64,000 nt of DNA from Peribacillus glennii (GCF_003429105.1 NZ_QVTD01000008.1:124001-188000), one strand, 5' to 3'; positions 46,786 to 54,885 are shown, counted from the first letter of the stretch. The notes: a model not told the origin generated them from the sequence alone. Made by a program: numbers and translations.

Positions 46786-46832
46786 TCTGAAAAATCTTCT
46801 CAAATTAACATTTTATGGCCTTATTCGAGATT

Positions 46833-46868
46833 AGCCGCACAATGGTTTTATTTACGCGGCTTTTTTTC
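46833..46868 (+). terminator. Terminator of the flavin oxidoreductase gene
   Basis: AGCCGC and GCGGCT across a 17-base loop, then seven Ts. Confidence 0.85.
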
Positions 46869-47052
46869 TAAATATGTTCGTTAGTCAAAATAACCATTCA
46901 TAAATTTCATCAATTCTCTTAGTTATTAAAAGCGTGCGCCTTACTTACTTCATGTTCGTAGTTAACCCAAACTTCCATTAAACAGATTGTATAGAGGACA
47001 GGGCCCTTCCCATCCTCAGTATATTGCTTACTTCTTTAATCTAACATTACCA

Positions 47053-47181
47053 TCAATGATGCCAGTGGCCATGCCAATGATGAAAATGAGGATAATACCC
47101 GTAACCATATCCACCATACATAAATGGCGAGTATCCAAAACCCATCACTGGATAACCGAATCCACCAAAAAACGAAGGCAT
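47053..47181 (-). CDS. Gly/Tyr/His-rich small protein, 42 aa (coat-like composition)
   Basis: From the ATG at 47181 the 42-residue product is almost entirely Gly, Tyr, Phe and His (MPSFFGGFGYPVMGFGYSPF, ending with HHWHGHWHH). AGGTG lies 5-6 bases upstream. Such composition is common in small spore coat or crust proteins of Bacillus, which is a compositional analogy rather than homology. The His-rich tail could bind metal. A longer frame to 47256 has no matching ribosome binding site. Confidence 0.6.
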   Translation of the reverse strand: MPSFFGGFGYPVMGFGYSPFMYGGYGYGYYPHFHHWHGHWHH

Positions 47182-47466
47182 ATAAGCACCTGCTTTATCA
47201 GAGTTTATACTACACTTTAGACATATCTTGAATCTACAGTAAAAGACCTTGCTCAAATGATTAAAGAATTAAAGCAGGGAATGAAACTTGCGGAATCAGC
47301 TGATGATGAAATTACCTGAGATATGTTCCAGTGATCGACCATAAAAGTAATTATGGGTTCATTCTTAAAAATAGTTATGAGATCTTGGCCTTTGGGATGA
47401 ATTAATTAAAAAACTTTTAAAGCGAAATAAATGTAATAAAGCCACTGTATTCAAAAGATGAACGAT

Positions 47467-47515
47467 ACCCAGAATAATGGACATTTATAAAAAAGTCCCT
47501 TATTCTGGGTTTTTC
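47467..47515 (+). terminator. Terminator upstream of the phenol cluster
   Basis: ACCCAGAATAA (47467-47477) pairs with TTATTCTGGGT (47500-47510), with inner GGAC/GTCC pairing, followed by TTTTC. Confidence 0.85.
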
Positions 47516-47654
47516 TATGTCTATATACGCATCTTCCTTAACAAATTAAAAGAGATTTATTTCTTATAACTATTTATACTATTTACATGGTAAATTTGTA
47601 TATAACCATACTTTTTTACTGTTTCGTGCCAAAAGCATATTTTGCTATTATTTG

Positions 47655-47668
47655 TGTAAGCGTTAACA
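47655..47668 (+). promoter_or_regulatory. CcpA site (cre), perfect consensus match
   Basis: TGTAAGCGTTAACA fits all 14 positions of TGWNANCGNTNWCA. It ends 22 bases before the start of the flavin reductase gene, a position where CcpA would block transcription. This predicts glucose repression of the aromatic cluster. Confidence 0.6.
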
Positions 47669-47690
47669 ATTTGTTAAAGGAGAGAAAATT

Positions 47691-48152
47691 ATGGATTCAA
47701 GAGAATTGAGAAACTGTATGGGTCATTTCGCTACGGGTGTAACTGTTATAACATGTGATACGGAAGATGGAACTCATGGCATAACCGCAAATTCTTTTAC
47801 TTCTGTTTCACTTGATCCACCGCTCGTTTTAGTTTCTATAGACAGAAAAGCGAAAGCGCTTCAACAGTTAAAAAATAATAATTTCACTGTGAATATCTTA
47901 AAGGAGGATCAGGAGGATATCGCTATGCATTTTGCTGGCCGCCCGCTTGATGAACCTACTTTTCAATTTGAAAAAGGTAATCTTTCGACCCGGTTGAAGG
48001 ATACCCTTGCTTATGTGGAATGTGAACCATGGGCCGAGTATGATGGTGGGGATCATGTTCTATATGTGGGTAAAGTGAGTGATTTTACGTATAATCACGG
48101 TCGCCCGCTTGCCTACTATTGCGGCAAATTTTCGGACGTTTTACCAAAATGA
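47691..48152 (+). CDS. Flavin reductase (HpaC/PheA2-type component of a two-component monooxygenase)
   Basis: The 153-residue protein has the flavin_reduct domain: CMGHFATGVTVITC (9-22), GITANSFTSVSLDPPLVLVS (31-50), a hydrophobic core, and YYCGKFSDV at the end, where HpaC-like proteins have YHxGRY. It should reduce free FAD or FMN with NAD(P)H and pass it to the oxygenase encoded at 50.4 kb. AAGGAG lies 7 bases before the ATG. A perfect cre site precedes it. The regulator gene follows 41 bases later, so these two probably share a transcript. Confidence 0.88.
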   Translation: MDSRELRNCMGHFATGVTVITCDTEDGTHGITANSFTSVSLDPPLVLVSIDRKAKALQQLKNNNFTVNILKEDQEDIAMHFAGRPLDEPTFQFEKGNLSTRLKDTLAYVECEPWAEYDGGDHVLYVGKVSDFTYNHGRPLAYYCGKFSDVLPK

Positions 48153-48193
48153 TTCCGAATTGAAATTATGAAATAGTGAGGGGAGCAGAAAAA

Positions 48194-49993
48194 ATGAAAG
48201 CTCATAAGTTACAATTTGATAGTTTAATAGATACTAATCCCCGTACTGGAGTAATAAAGTTTAGTGATAGAAGAATGGCCCTGGTGTCTGTAGAGGCACT
48301 GGGCATTCTACGGAGAGATTTGGTGAATACCCTGAGCATGGAGAGAGCTAAAGGTTTTCTCATGCGTTATGGATGGGCATGCGGATACAAGGATGGGCAG
48401 ACTTTAGAAGAAATGTATGAATGGGATTCGCAAAAGGAATTATTTTTAGCTGGTCCATATCTTCATACTTTAGAGGGAATCGTTACAGTGGAACCTGATA
48501 TACTAGAGCTAAATGAGGACGCTCTTCATTTTACCGGGATATGGAGGAATTCATTTGAAGCAGTTGAACATATCAATCATTTTGGCCACAGCAGCGATCC
48601 TGTATGCTGGATTCTGATCGGATATGCCAGCGGCTATTTAACCAAGGTTTCTGGACAAGAAGTGCTTGTATATGAAGAATCGTGTCAAGGAAAGGGAGAC
48701 GATCATTGTTACTTTGTAGCCAAAACCTATGATCCATGTAATGAACGGCATAAGCAGGACTTACGTTATTACAAGTCTGAAACATTACTATCAGAATTAG
48801 ATCGGGTGTATAAGGAAGTTAGAGAACTCAACGAGAACATAATAGAGTCCGAGCGGGTTCAAAACGAATTGACAGATATGCTGCTTGAAGATAAAAATGT
48901 GTCAGAAACGGTTGGATTAATATCAAATATTGTTCAAAAAAGTATTGTTATAGATTCTTTTCATAAGCAGATGGATAGCTGTTTCAAGTCCACTATAGAT
49001 ATGGAAACGTATGAGAGATGGATCAAAAGTGAGGGCCGGTATGAAGCGTTAGATACATACATTGATACATTCCCCATCCGGACTCATGATGTGAACCTAG
49101 GAAGAATGGTTGTCATAGGTGATAAACCACTTAGTAAAAGGGAACAAATGATTATTAAAAGATCAGTTACTGTATGTACTGTTCAATTGTATCACCAGAG
49201 GAAAATCACGCAATCTATATGGAGAAAACGGGAGGATTTCTTTGATGAATTATTAAATAACAAAATTGATGAAAACACTCTTCAACGACATATGCCTGTA
49301 TTTGACTTTGATCCCCGGGAACCAAACCGCATCCTCACATTGAAGATAGAACCTTTTGATAATAAGAAAGATATTCTTCAATACATAGGTTTAATTTATC
49401 CAGATATTGACGCTTTCATAAAAGATCAATATATCGTTCTTCTATTAACAGAGAAAGAAATTGAGATAGAAACCTTTACATCGAAACTCCAGAAAGTTAT
49501 TCAGGAAGAATTCAAACATATAAAAACCTATATTAGTGTCGGGCGCATAGCAAAAAATCTCAAAGATTTAGCAAAAAGCTATAAAGACGCATGCCGCATA
49601 TGTGATTTTATACAGCTTGCCTATCCCACTGACAGCAGGGCTTCTTATTACGAAGAATTGGAACCTGTCATTATGTTCCTTAAAGGGATCGATCAGGAGG
49701 AATTGATTGATTTTTGTAAAGAAACCATCGGTAAATTGGTTGAATATGACGATACAAACCAAGGGAATTTAGTTATTACATTGAAGTCTTATTTGGATCA
49801 TAACGGGAATCTTCAGCAAACTGCAGATGACCTGCATCTTTCCATTGCGGGTTTGCGTTACCGGATAGAAAAGATAGAATCTTTTTGCAAGGCTGACTTA
49901 AAAACGGGAACTGGACGTTTTAAATACCAGTTGGCTATTCGCATTTATTTCGCGATGCAAATCATTAACAATAGACCAGCTTTGACAACCTAA
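48194..49993 (+). CDS. Aromatic-responsive regulator: XylR_N and V4R domains fused to a PucR-type HTH
   Basis: The 599-residue protein begins with a XylR N-terminal sensor domain (about 5-100, including NTLSMERAKGFLMRYGWACG) and a V4R domain (about 105-175, with GYASGYLTKVSGQEVL and the cysteines around CQGKGDDHCYF) that in XylR/DmpR bind aromatic effectors. A coiled-coil linker (195-235) follows, then a region as in PucR/CdaR regulators and a C-terminal HTH_30 (LKSYLDHNGNLQQTADDL, then LRYRIEKIE). There is no AAA+ domain, so it does not act through sigma-54. I infer it activates the phenol hydroxylase genes on both sides. GGGGAG precedes the ATG at 48194. Confidence 0.85.
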   Translation: MKAHKLQFDSLIDTNPRTGVIKFSDRRMALVSVEALGILRRDLVNTLSMERAKGFLMRYGWACGYKDGQTLEEMYEWDSQKELFLAGPYLHTLEGIVTVEPDILELNEDALHFTGIWRNSFEAVEHINHFGHSSDPVCWILIGYASGYLTKVSGQEVLVYEESCQGKGDDHCYFVAKTYDPCNERHKQDLRYYKSETLLSELDRVYKEVRELNENIIESERVQNELTDMLLEDKNVSETVGLISNIVQKSIVIDSFHKQMDSCFKSTIDMETYERWIKSEGRYEALDTYIDTFPIRTHDVNLGRMVVIGDKPLSKREQMIIKRSVTVCTVQLYHQRKITQSIWRKREDFFDELLNNKIDENTLQRHMPVFDFDPREPNRILTLKIEPFDNKKDILQYIGLIYPDIDAFIKDQYIVLLLTEKEIEIETFTSKLQKVIQEEFKHIKTYISVGRIAKNLKDLAKSYKDACRICDFIQLAYPTDSRASYYEELEPVIMFLKGIDQEELIDFCKETIGKLVEYDDTNQGNLVITLKSYLDHNGNLQQTADDLHLSIAGLRYRIEKIESFCKADLKTGTGRFKYQLAIRIYFAMQIINNRPALTT

Positions 49994-50059
49994 ACTTCTA
50001 ATCATTTTAAAACAAGAGTTTGGATGTTTTTTACTGCTATGTTTATACCGTTTTGTAAA

Positions 50060-50107
50060 GATCATGAAATGAAGCGGCTTCCATTGCTTCTTTAGTGGTC
50101 TTTTTTT
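50060..50107 (+). terminator. Probable terminator after the regulator
   Basis: An imperfect stem, GATCA...GAAGC with GCTTC...TGGTC, is followed by seven Ts. The rest of the 382-base gap to the oxygenase gene contains its promoter region. Confidence 0.55.
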
Positions 50108-50339
50108 AATGATCCATACAAATTTTTAAGGATATCTGCTTAAACCAATCTGTAAACAATAGGCTGTTTCTTATAGTGATTCCATACGACTCATTACTAA
50201 AGAGTCTAACATCCGGGATTCATAAAGCCCAATTGACGCGGAGGAGTAATACCGCAAAAACATAAAATAGAACGATATTTGTCAGTATATTTTTGCAGTT
50301 CAAAAAATTTAAAAAACTATTCATAATAAAAATATGAAA

Positions 50340-50353
50340 TGAAAGCGCTTCAA
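50340..50353 (+). promoter_or_regulatory. cre-like palindrome before the oxygenase gene
   Basis: TGAAAGCGCTTCAA has the palindromic core GAAAGCGCTT and 12 of 14 matches to the cre consensus. It lies immediately before the AAGGAGG ribosome binding site of the oxygenase gene. Weaker than the site at 47655. Confidence 0.35.
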
Positions 50354-50375
50354 AAACATTCAAGGAGGCTAGAAA

Positions 50376-51923
50376 ATGAAAGTTGATCAAAAAGTATTAA
50401 CAAAACGGCCATTAACTGGACAAGAATATTTGGAAAGCCTGAGGGACGGCCGAGAGGTTTGGATTCATGGCGAGAAGGTGGAAGACGTTACCACTCATCC
50501 GGCTTTCCGGAATTCTGCACGTTCCATTGCAAGGCTTTATGACGCTTTGCATGATGAAAAAACGAAGGATATTCTAACGGTACAAACTGATACAGGAAAT
50601 GGAGGTTATACCCAAAAGTTCTTCCAATTTGATCAAAGTGCCGAGGATTTGTTGAAATCCCGTAATGCGATTGCACAATGGGCCAAATTAACATATGGGC
50701 AAATGGGCAGATCACCAGATTATAAAGCCGCCTTCCTGGCTACGCTCGGCGCAGATCCTGATTACTATGCGCCATATCAAGATAATGCAAGAAGATGGTA
50801 TAAGGAAGCTCAGGAAAACAATTGGTTTTTCAACCATGCGATCATCAACCCGCCGGTAGACCGACATAAACCATTGGAAGCCGTGTCAGATATTTTTATT
50901 AGGGCTGTAGGGGAAACCGAGGAAGGAGTAATTGTAAGTGGTGCCAAGATGGTTGCCACCGGATCGGCCCTCACGAATTACAACTTTGTCGCCCACTATG
51001 GTGCAGCTCCAATCAAGAAAGAGGAATTTGCCCTTTGCTTTATAGCCCCAATGAATACTCCAGGCGTAAAGCTTGTTAGCCGAGCTTCGTATGAAATGAA
51101 CGCGGCCGTAATGGGCAGTCCGTTCGACTACCCTTTAAGCAGCAGGTTCGATGAAAATGATGCTGTTCTTATCTTTGATGAAGCTTTGATTCCATGGGAA
51201 AATATCTTGATTTATAAAGACGTCGAGAAAATCAATAATTTCTTTGCTGAAACTGGTTTCCTAAATCGCTTTACATTCCATGGAGTAACAAGATTGGCCG
51301 TCAAGCTGGATTTTGTGTCAGGTCTACTTTTAAAAGCTGTAAAGGTGAATGGGACAGATCAATTCCGGGGAGTACAGGTTAACGTAGGAGAAGTTTTGGC
51401 ATGGAAGAATATGTTTTGGGCTTTAAGTGATGCTATGGCACTTAACCCTAACGAGGGAAGAAATGGAACAGTCCTGCCAAATTTAAATTATGGATTAGCC
51501 TATAGGGTCTTTATGTCAGAGGGCTGGCCAAAGGTGAAAGAAATCATTGAAAACGTGGTGGCAGGCAGTTTGATTGTCCAGCCTTCCAGCTCACTCGACT
51601 TTAAAAATCCGGAGCTTCGTCCTTTTCTTGATAAGCTGTACAGGGGGTCCAATGGTGTTGAGTCAGTGGACAAGATCAAGCTTATCAAGCTGCTGTGGGA
51701 TGTTGTAGGTACGGAATACGGCGGCAGGCATGAACTGTATGAACGGAATTATTCAGGAAATCATGAAAACATTCGTCTTGAAAACCTTATCGTAGCGAAT
51801 CAGAATGGGCAAGCAGAAGAGTTTGAGAAATTCGTGGAAGAATGCCTGAGCGACTATGACCTGAACGGGTGGACAAATGATACATGGATCAATCCAGATG
51901 ATATCAGCTATTTTTCTAAATAA
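50376..51923 (+). CDS. FAD-dependent phenol/4-hydroxyphenylacetate hydroxylase, oxygenase component (HpaB/PheA family)
   Basis: The 515-residue protein belongs to the HpaB family of reduced-FAD monooxygenases: RPLTGQEYLESLRDGREVWI at the N-terminus, NHAIINPPVDRHKPL (about 148-162, family hallmark), GAKMVATGSALTNYNFVAHYG, and the long C-terminal helical domain with GSLIVQPSSSLDFKNP. It hydroxylates a phenolic ring ortho to the OH using FADH2 from the reductase encoded at 47.7 kb. The sequence is equally compatible with 4-hydroxyphenylacetate, 4-nitrophenol or phenol as substrate; the nearby complete catechol pathway makes phenol-to-catechol the most sensible reading. AGGAGG precedes the ATG. 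Confidence 0.88.
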   Translation: MKVDQKVLTKRPLTGQEYLESLRDGREVWIHGEKVEDVTTHPAFRNSARSIARLYDALHDEKTKDILTVQTDTGNGGYTQKFFQFDQSAEDLLKSRNAIAQWAKLTYGQMGRSPDYKAAFLATLGADPDYYAPYQDNARRWYKEAQENNWFFNHAIINPPVDRHKPLEAVSDIFIRAVGETEEGVIVSGAKMVATGSALTNYNFVAHYGAAPIKKEEFALCFIAPMNTPGVKLVSRASYEMNAAVMGSPFDYPLSSRFDENDAVLIFDEALIPWENILIYKDVEKINNFFAETGFLNRFTFHGVTRLAVKLDFVSGLLLKAVKVNGTDQFRGVQVNVGEVLAWKNMFWALSDAMALNPNEGRNGTVLPNLNYGLAYRVFMSEGWPKVKEIIENVVAGSLIVQPSSSLDFKNPELRPFLDKLYRGSNGVESVDKIKLIKLLWDVVGTEYGGRHELYERNYSGNHENIRLENLIVANQNGQAEEFEKFVEECLSDYDLNGWTNDTWINPDDISYFSK

Positions 51924-51950
51924 ATAGATTCTCACTGCACCACACAAAAT

Positions 51951-51983
51951 GCAGGGTCATTCGTTCTTAAAAAATGGCCCTGT
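51951..51983 (+). terminator. Hairpin after the oxygenase gene
   Basis: GCAGGG(T)CATT pairs with AATGGCCCTGT across a loop. No T-run follows, so it may be a processing or attenuating hairpin before the FAD synthetase-like gene. Confidence 0.4.
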
Positions 51984-52070
51984 ACTCTAAATTCACAGTT
52001 ATTAAAGTCGAATGTGTTACGGGATTTGCAAATTCCCTTATGAAAATTCACATTAGCTGGAGGACTCACC

Positions 52071-52616
52071 ATGAAAGTAATCAGAAATGGTATATTGTCG
52101 CTTAAACACTCCGTCCTAACTATCGGTGCTTTTGATGGCATTCACCTTGGGCACCAGTCATTGATAGTCAAAACTGTGAATCGTGCTCGTGAACTAGCTG
52201 TCCCGTCTGTCGTCTATACATTTGATCCACCGCCCCGAGTGTATTTCCAAAAGCAAATGTTGTTGACTACTGTTCAAGAAAAGCTGGTTTTCCTCCGGAA
52301 ACTGGGGGTGGATTATACAGTCATAGCTAATTTTGACACTTACTTTCTTTCAAAAAGTGCAGCGGAATTTATTGAAGAGTTGAAGAGTTTAGCACCACAT
52401 GAGATATGGATAGGCCCAGACTTTCAGTTCGGGAAAGGAAAGACAGGTTCGATAAAAGATCTTTCAGAACAGTTTAACACCTATACATTTCCGGTTGTGA
52501 AGTGTTCCAAGGGGGAAATCATTTCCTCCACCCGCATTAGGAAATTGCTCGGAAATCAGCAACAACAGCTTGCACATGAGCTGCTTGGAAGAAACAGGTT
52601 GCAGAAAATCGATTAG
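52071..52616 (+). CDS. Stand-alone FMN adenylyltransferase (FAD synthetase domain of RibF)
   Basis: The 181-residue protein matches only the N-terminal domain of bifunctional RibF (about 310 residues): nucleotidyltransferase motif GAFDGIHLGHQSLI (19-32), FDPPPRVYF, WIGPDFQFGKGKTG (about 123-136), and SSTRIRKLL (about 151-159). The C-terminal riboflavin kinase domain is absent, and the gene ends normally with a stop. It should make FAD from FMN and ATP. Because it follows an FAD-consuming hydroxylase, I infer it raises FAD supply when the pathway is induced. GGAGG lies 7-8 bases before the ATG. Confidence 0.85.
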   Translation: MKVIRNGILSLKHSVLTIGAFDGIHLGHQSLIVKTVNRARELAVPSVVYTFDPPPRVYFQKQMLLTTVQEKLVFLRKLGVDYTVIANFDTYFLSKSAAEFIEELKSLAPHEIWIGPDFQFGKGKTGSIKDLSEQFNTYTFPVVKCSKGEIISSTRIRKLLGNQQQQLAHELLGRNRLQKID

Positions 52617-52647
52617 GAACTTAGGGGATATACAAAAGGGGGATTAC

Positions 52648-52782
52648 ATGTTTTCCATAGACCCTGCGACATTAAGTGAGAGAGAAATCTACAAGCTGCT
52701 CATTGGAAGTATCATTCAGTACCCTTTCAAAGCTGAAGTATATGAAAAATGGAAAATCAGACATGAGGACTCTCTGCTGTAA
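52648..52782 (+). pseudogene. Flavin reductase-like gene, truncated after about 20 codons
   Basis: An AAAGGGGG site and ATG open a frame starting MFSIDPATLSEREIYKLLIG, which matches the start of a second flavin reductase family (flavoredoxin type, where PRPIAWVST would follow). Instead it continues QYPFKAEVYEKWKI and stops at 52782. Only the N-terminus survives, fused to unrelated sequence, so it is probably the product of a deletion. The downstream 190 bases contain no continuation. Confidence 0.6.
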
Positions 52783-52973
52783 GCCGGTTAGCCGATGATA
52801 ACTATGCAGTAGTCGGACATGTATTTTCTCTAAAAAGACCGGTTTAGTGCGGAAAAATACGCCGAAGTGATACTCCCTTCTGGATTAATTCTCTAGCTCG
52901 TCTTGCCATAAGAAAACAATCTTTCTTTTCCTATGACAAGATACATTAGTAACAAAGGATTTAAGCCCTATTA

Positions 52974-53780
52974 CTAATACTGCGCTGAGTTATAAGCAGC
53001 GGTAATAGTCCGGCTGATTTTTTCTGCAGTTTCAAATAAGAGTGGCAGAAATTCTTCCCGGACCGTGTTTTCACTAATACGACCGGCGTGGGCGGAACAG
53101 TTAATCGCAGCTATTACATTTCCTTCTCCATTTTGGATTGGTACAGCGATGGAACGGAGTCCTTCCTCGAATTGCTGGTCAACACCGCCCCACCCATTTT
53201 CCTGAACGGTTGCTAACACCTTTTTTAATTGTTCTTTATCGGTGATGGTATTGTTTGTAAATTGTTTGAAGCTTACTTTGTTTAAATAATCTTCAAGTTC
53301 GTCCTTTGGTAAAAACGCCAGCAATACATGGCCCATTGATGTGGCATAGGCGGGCAGGCGGGATCCGACTTCGAGATTGATCGTCATGATCCTTTTTGTA
53401 TGAACACGAGCGACATATAAAATATCGGTACCATCCAGTATCGAAATAGAGCAGGATTCACCCGTTTTTGCGACAAATTCCCTCATGATCGGTTGGGCAA
53501 TGTTCCATATGTTTTTGGAGGAGATATATGCATAGCCCAACGTAAGAGCGCGAGCTGCCAGTGAGAAACGGCCATTGTTTGATTCTACGAAGCCCAAGTA
53601 TTCGAGTGTGAGCAGTATTCTTCTTGCAGTCGGTCTGCTAAGCCCGGTAATCTTAGCTGCTTCACTTATAGTGAGCGAAGGTGTTTCCTGTGAAAAAGCC
53701 TGAATCACTTTGAGTCCGCGGTCAAGGGATTGAATATAATCACCAGACTGTTCGAAAATGTCGGAATTTTTTATTGACAA
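52974..53780 (-). CDS. IclR family regulator, PcaR/PcaU/PobR type
   Basis: The 268-residue protein has an N-terminal winged helix (YIQSLDRGLKVIQAFSQE, then LTISEAAKITGLSRPTARRI, about 15-75) and the IclR effector domain (VGSRLPAYATSMGHVLLAFL; GVDQQFEEGLRSIAVPI). The wording LSRPTARRILLTLEYLGFV and LGYAYISS is that of the beta-ketoadipate pathway regulators PcaR, PcaU and PobR. The TTG start at 53780 has AGGGGG 8 bases upstream. The gene is divergent from catA, and a three-box operator pattern lies between them. It may act as repressor or activator; its ligand is probably a pathway intermediate such as cis,cis-muconate or beta-ketoadipate. Confidence 0.88.
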   Translation of the reverse strand: MSIKNSDIFEQSGDYIQSLDRGLKVIQAFSQETPSLTISEAAKITGLSRPTARRILLTLEYLGFVESNNGRFSLAARALTLGYAYISSKNIWNIAQPIMREFVAKTGESCSISILDGTDILYVARVHTKRIMTINLEVGSRLPAYATSMGHVLLAFLPKDELEDYLNKVSFKQFTNNTITDKEQLKKVLATVQENGWGGVDQQFEEGLRSIAVPIQNGEGNVIAAINCSAHAGRISENTVREEFLPLLFETAEKISRTITAAYNSAQY

Positions 53781-53802
53781 AATTAGAACCCCCTATGATA
53801 AA
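53774..53802 (+). promoter_or_regulatory. Likely sigma-A promoter of catA
   Basis: TTGACA (53774-53779) is followed after 17 bases by GATAAA (53797-53802), 4 of 6 to the -10 consensus. It overlaps the start codon of the divergent regulator gene. The operator-like repeats begin 8 bases downstream of the -10. Confidence 0.5.
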
Positions 53803-53810
53803 ATAAAGTT

Positions 53811-53848
53811 GTGTACGAATACTATAATATTGTACGTATATCGTACAA
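53811..53848. promoter_or_regulatory. Three-box operator-like repeat between iclR-type gene and catA
   Basis: A 10-bp motif occurs three times: GTGTACGAAT (53811-53820), TTGTACGTAT (53830-53839) and, inverted, TTGTACGATA (53848-53839). The last two make a perfect TTGTACG-TATAT-CGTACAA palindrome, and the first is a direct copy 9 bases away. Acinetobacter PcaU and PobR are known to bind three 10-bp repeats in this arrangement, so this is a good candidate for the binding site of the adjacent regulator. Confidence 0.7.
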
Positions 53849-53988
53849 CATCTTAAGGGATCTTGCAATCACATAAACAGAATGAGGCCTTAATCGCTAA
53901 CCCTAACTATTCGTTAAAATGTATGCGATTACATAAGCTTATTGTGCCTCAGCAACTATTTTAAACTAGTAAAAAATAGGAGGAATTG

Positions 53989-54762
53989 ATGATGGTAGAA
54001 ACTCAAGTAAAGAATCAACGTGTATTGGAAGTGTACGAAAGCTTTGTCAAACACTTGAAAAACTTTTTGGATGAACAGCAGCTTAACCATGAAGAGTACT
54101 CGAATTTCGTGAAATGGGCAGACCGTCTTGGTCGAAGCGGTGAGGTTCCCCTGTTTTTAGATGTGTTCGTTGAAACCCATGTACTGGAATCCAAGTACAA
54201 GGATGCGCCTGGAACTCAGCCATCACTGCTTGGGCCATACTTTGTGGAAGGAACCCAGTTATTGGAACAAAAACCATTTGTAATTCCGCAGCGTCCGGAT
54301 GAAGCGGGAGATAAGCTAATTTTTCGGGGCAATGTTACCTCAGTGGATGGAAAGCCATTAGCCAATACAAAGGTTGAATGGTGGCAGGATGATAATGACG
54401 GATTGTATTCAAATTTCGACTCCCCTGCACCTGCATTTAACCTTAGAGGCCATTTTTATACAGATGAGAATGGGGATTTTGAGGTCCATTCCATCGTTCC
54501 GATTCCTTATCAGATTCCGACGAATGGGCCGACAGGCGAGTTCGTCCGTGCGGCAGGTTACCACGCGTACCGCCCGGCTCATATTCATATGATGTTTATC
54601 CAGGAGGGGTATGAAACACTGATTACCCAAGTGTTCTTTGAAGGGGATCAGTGGCTGGAAACTGATGTAGCGAAGGGTGTCCGTTCTTCGTTATTAACCA
54701 AGCTCCATCAAGTTGGTGACCACAAAGAAGCTTCACTGGATTTCGTCCTTCGCCCTTTATAA
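53989..54762 (+). CDS. catA: Catechol 1,2-dioxygenase (intradiol)
   Basis: The 257-residue enzyme has an N-terminal dioxygenase helical dimer domain (about 1-75) followed by the intradiol beta-sandwich. The Fe(III) ligands are visible as Tyr140 (DNDGLYSNF), Tyr174 (PIPYQIP), His198 and His200 (YRPAHIH). The LLGPYFVEG motif is typical. The enzyme opens catechol to cis,cis-muconate. The helical N-terminal domain separates it from protocatechuate dioxygenases; hydroxyquinol dioxygenase is the alternative, but the muconate cycloisomerase downstream favours catechol. AGGAGG lies before a pair of ATGs; I take the first at 53989. It has its own terminator. Confidence 0.9.
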   Translation: MMVETQVKNQRVLEVYESFVKHLKNFLDEQQLNHEEYSNFVKWADRLGRSGEVPLFLDVFVETHVLESKYKDAPGTQPSLLGPYFVEGTQLLEQKPFVIPQRPDEAGDKLIFRGNVTSVDGKPLANTKVEWWQDDNDGLYSNFDSPAPAFNLRGHFYTDENGDFEVHSIVPIPYQIPTNGPTGEFVRAAGYHAYRPAHIHMMFIQEGYETLITQVFFEGDQWLETDVAKGVRSSLLTKLHQVGDHKEASLDFVLRPL

Positions 54763-54778
54763 AAAATAATATACTAGG

Positions 54779-54812
54779 ACCGTCGGGAAATATCCCGATG
54801 GTCTTTGTTTTC
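54779..54812 (+). terminator. Terminator of catA
   Basis: GGACCGTCGGGA-TAT-TCCCGATGGTC-type stem followed by TTTGTTTT. Confidence 0.88.
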
Positions 54813-54885
54813 AGCCATTAAAAACTGGTTGACGATTTATTATGTGAAATATCTCATTTTAATAGATTAATTTTATTGTAACGTA

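Larger units (their letters stand above)
47182..47690. other. Intergenic region with remnant and terminator
   Basis: It holds a broken stretch (47215-47321) reading DLAQMIKELKQGMKLAESAD before a stop, a terminator at 47467-47515, and the promoter region of the flavin reductase gene with a perfect cre site. No intact gene. Confidence 0.45.

Noticed and set aside
49994-50375. Search for a sigma-54 promoter before the hydroxylase, suggested by the XylR-like sensor
   Set aside because: No GG-N10-GC type -24/-12 element was found, and the regulator lacks the AAA+ domain needed for sigma-54.
50376-51923. Naming the oxygenase as 4-hydroxyphenylacetate 3-hydroxylase (HpaB)
   Set aside because: No homoprotocatechuate genes are present, whereas a full catechol pathway is; the family name is kept open between the two.
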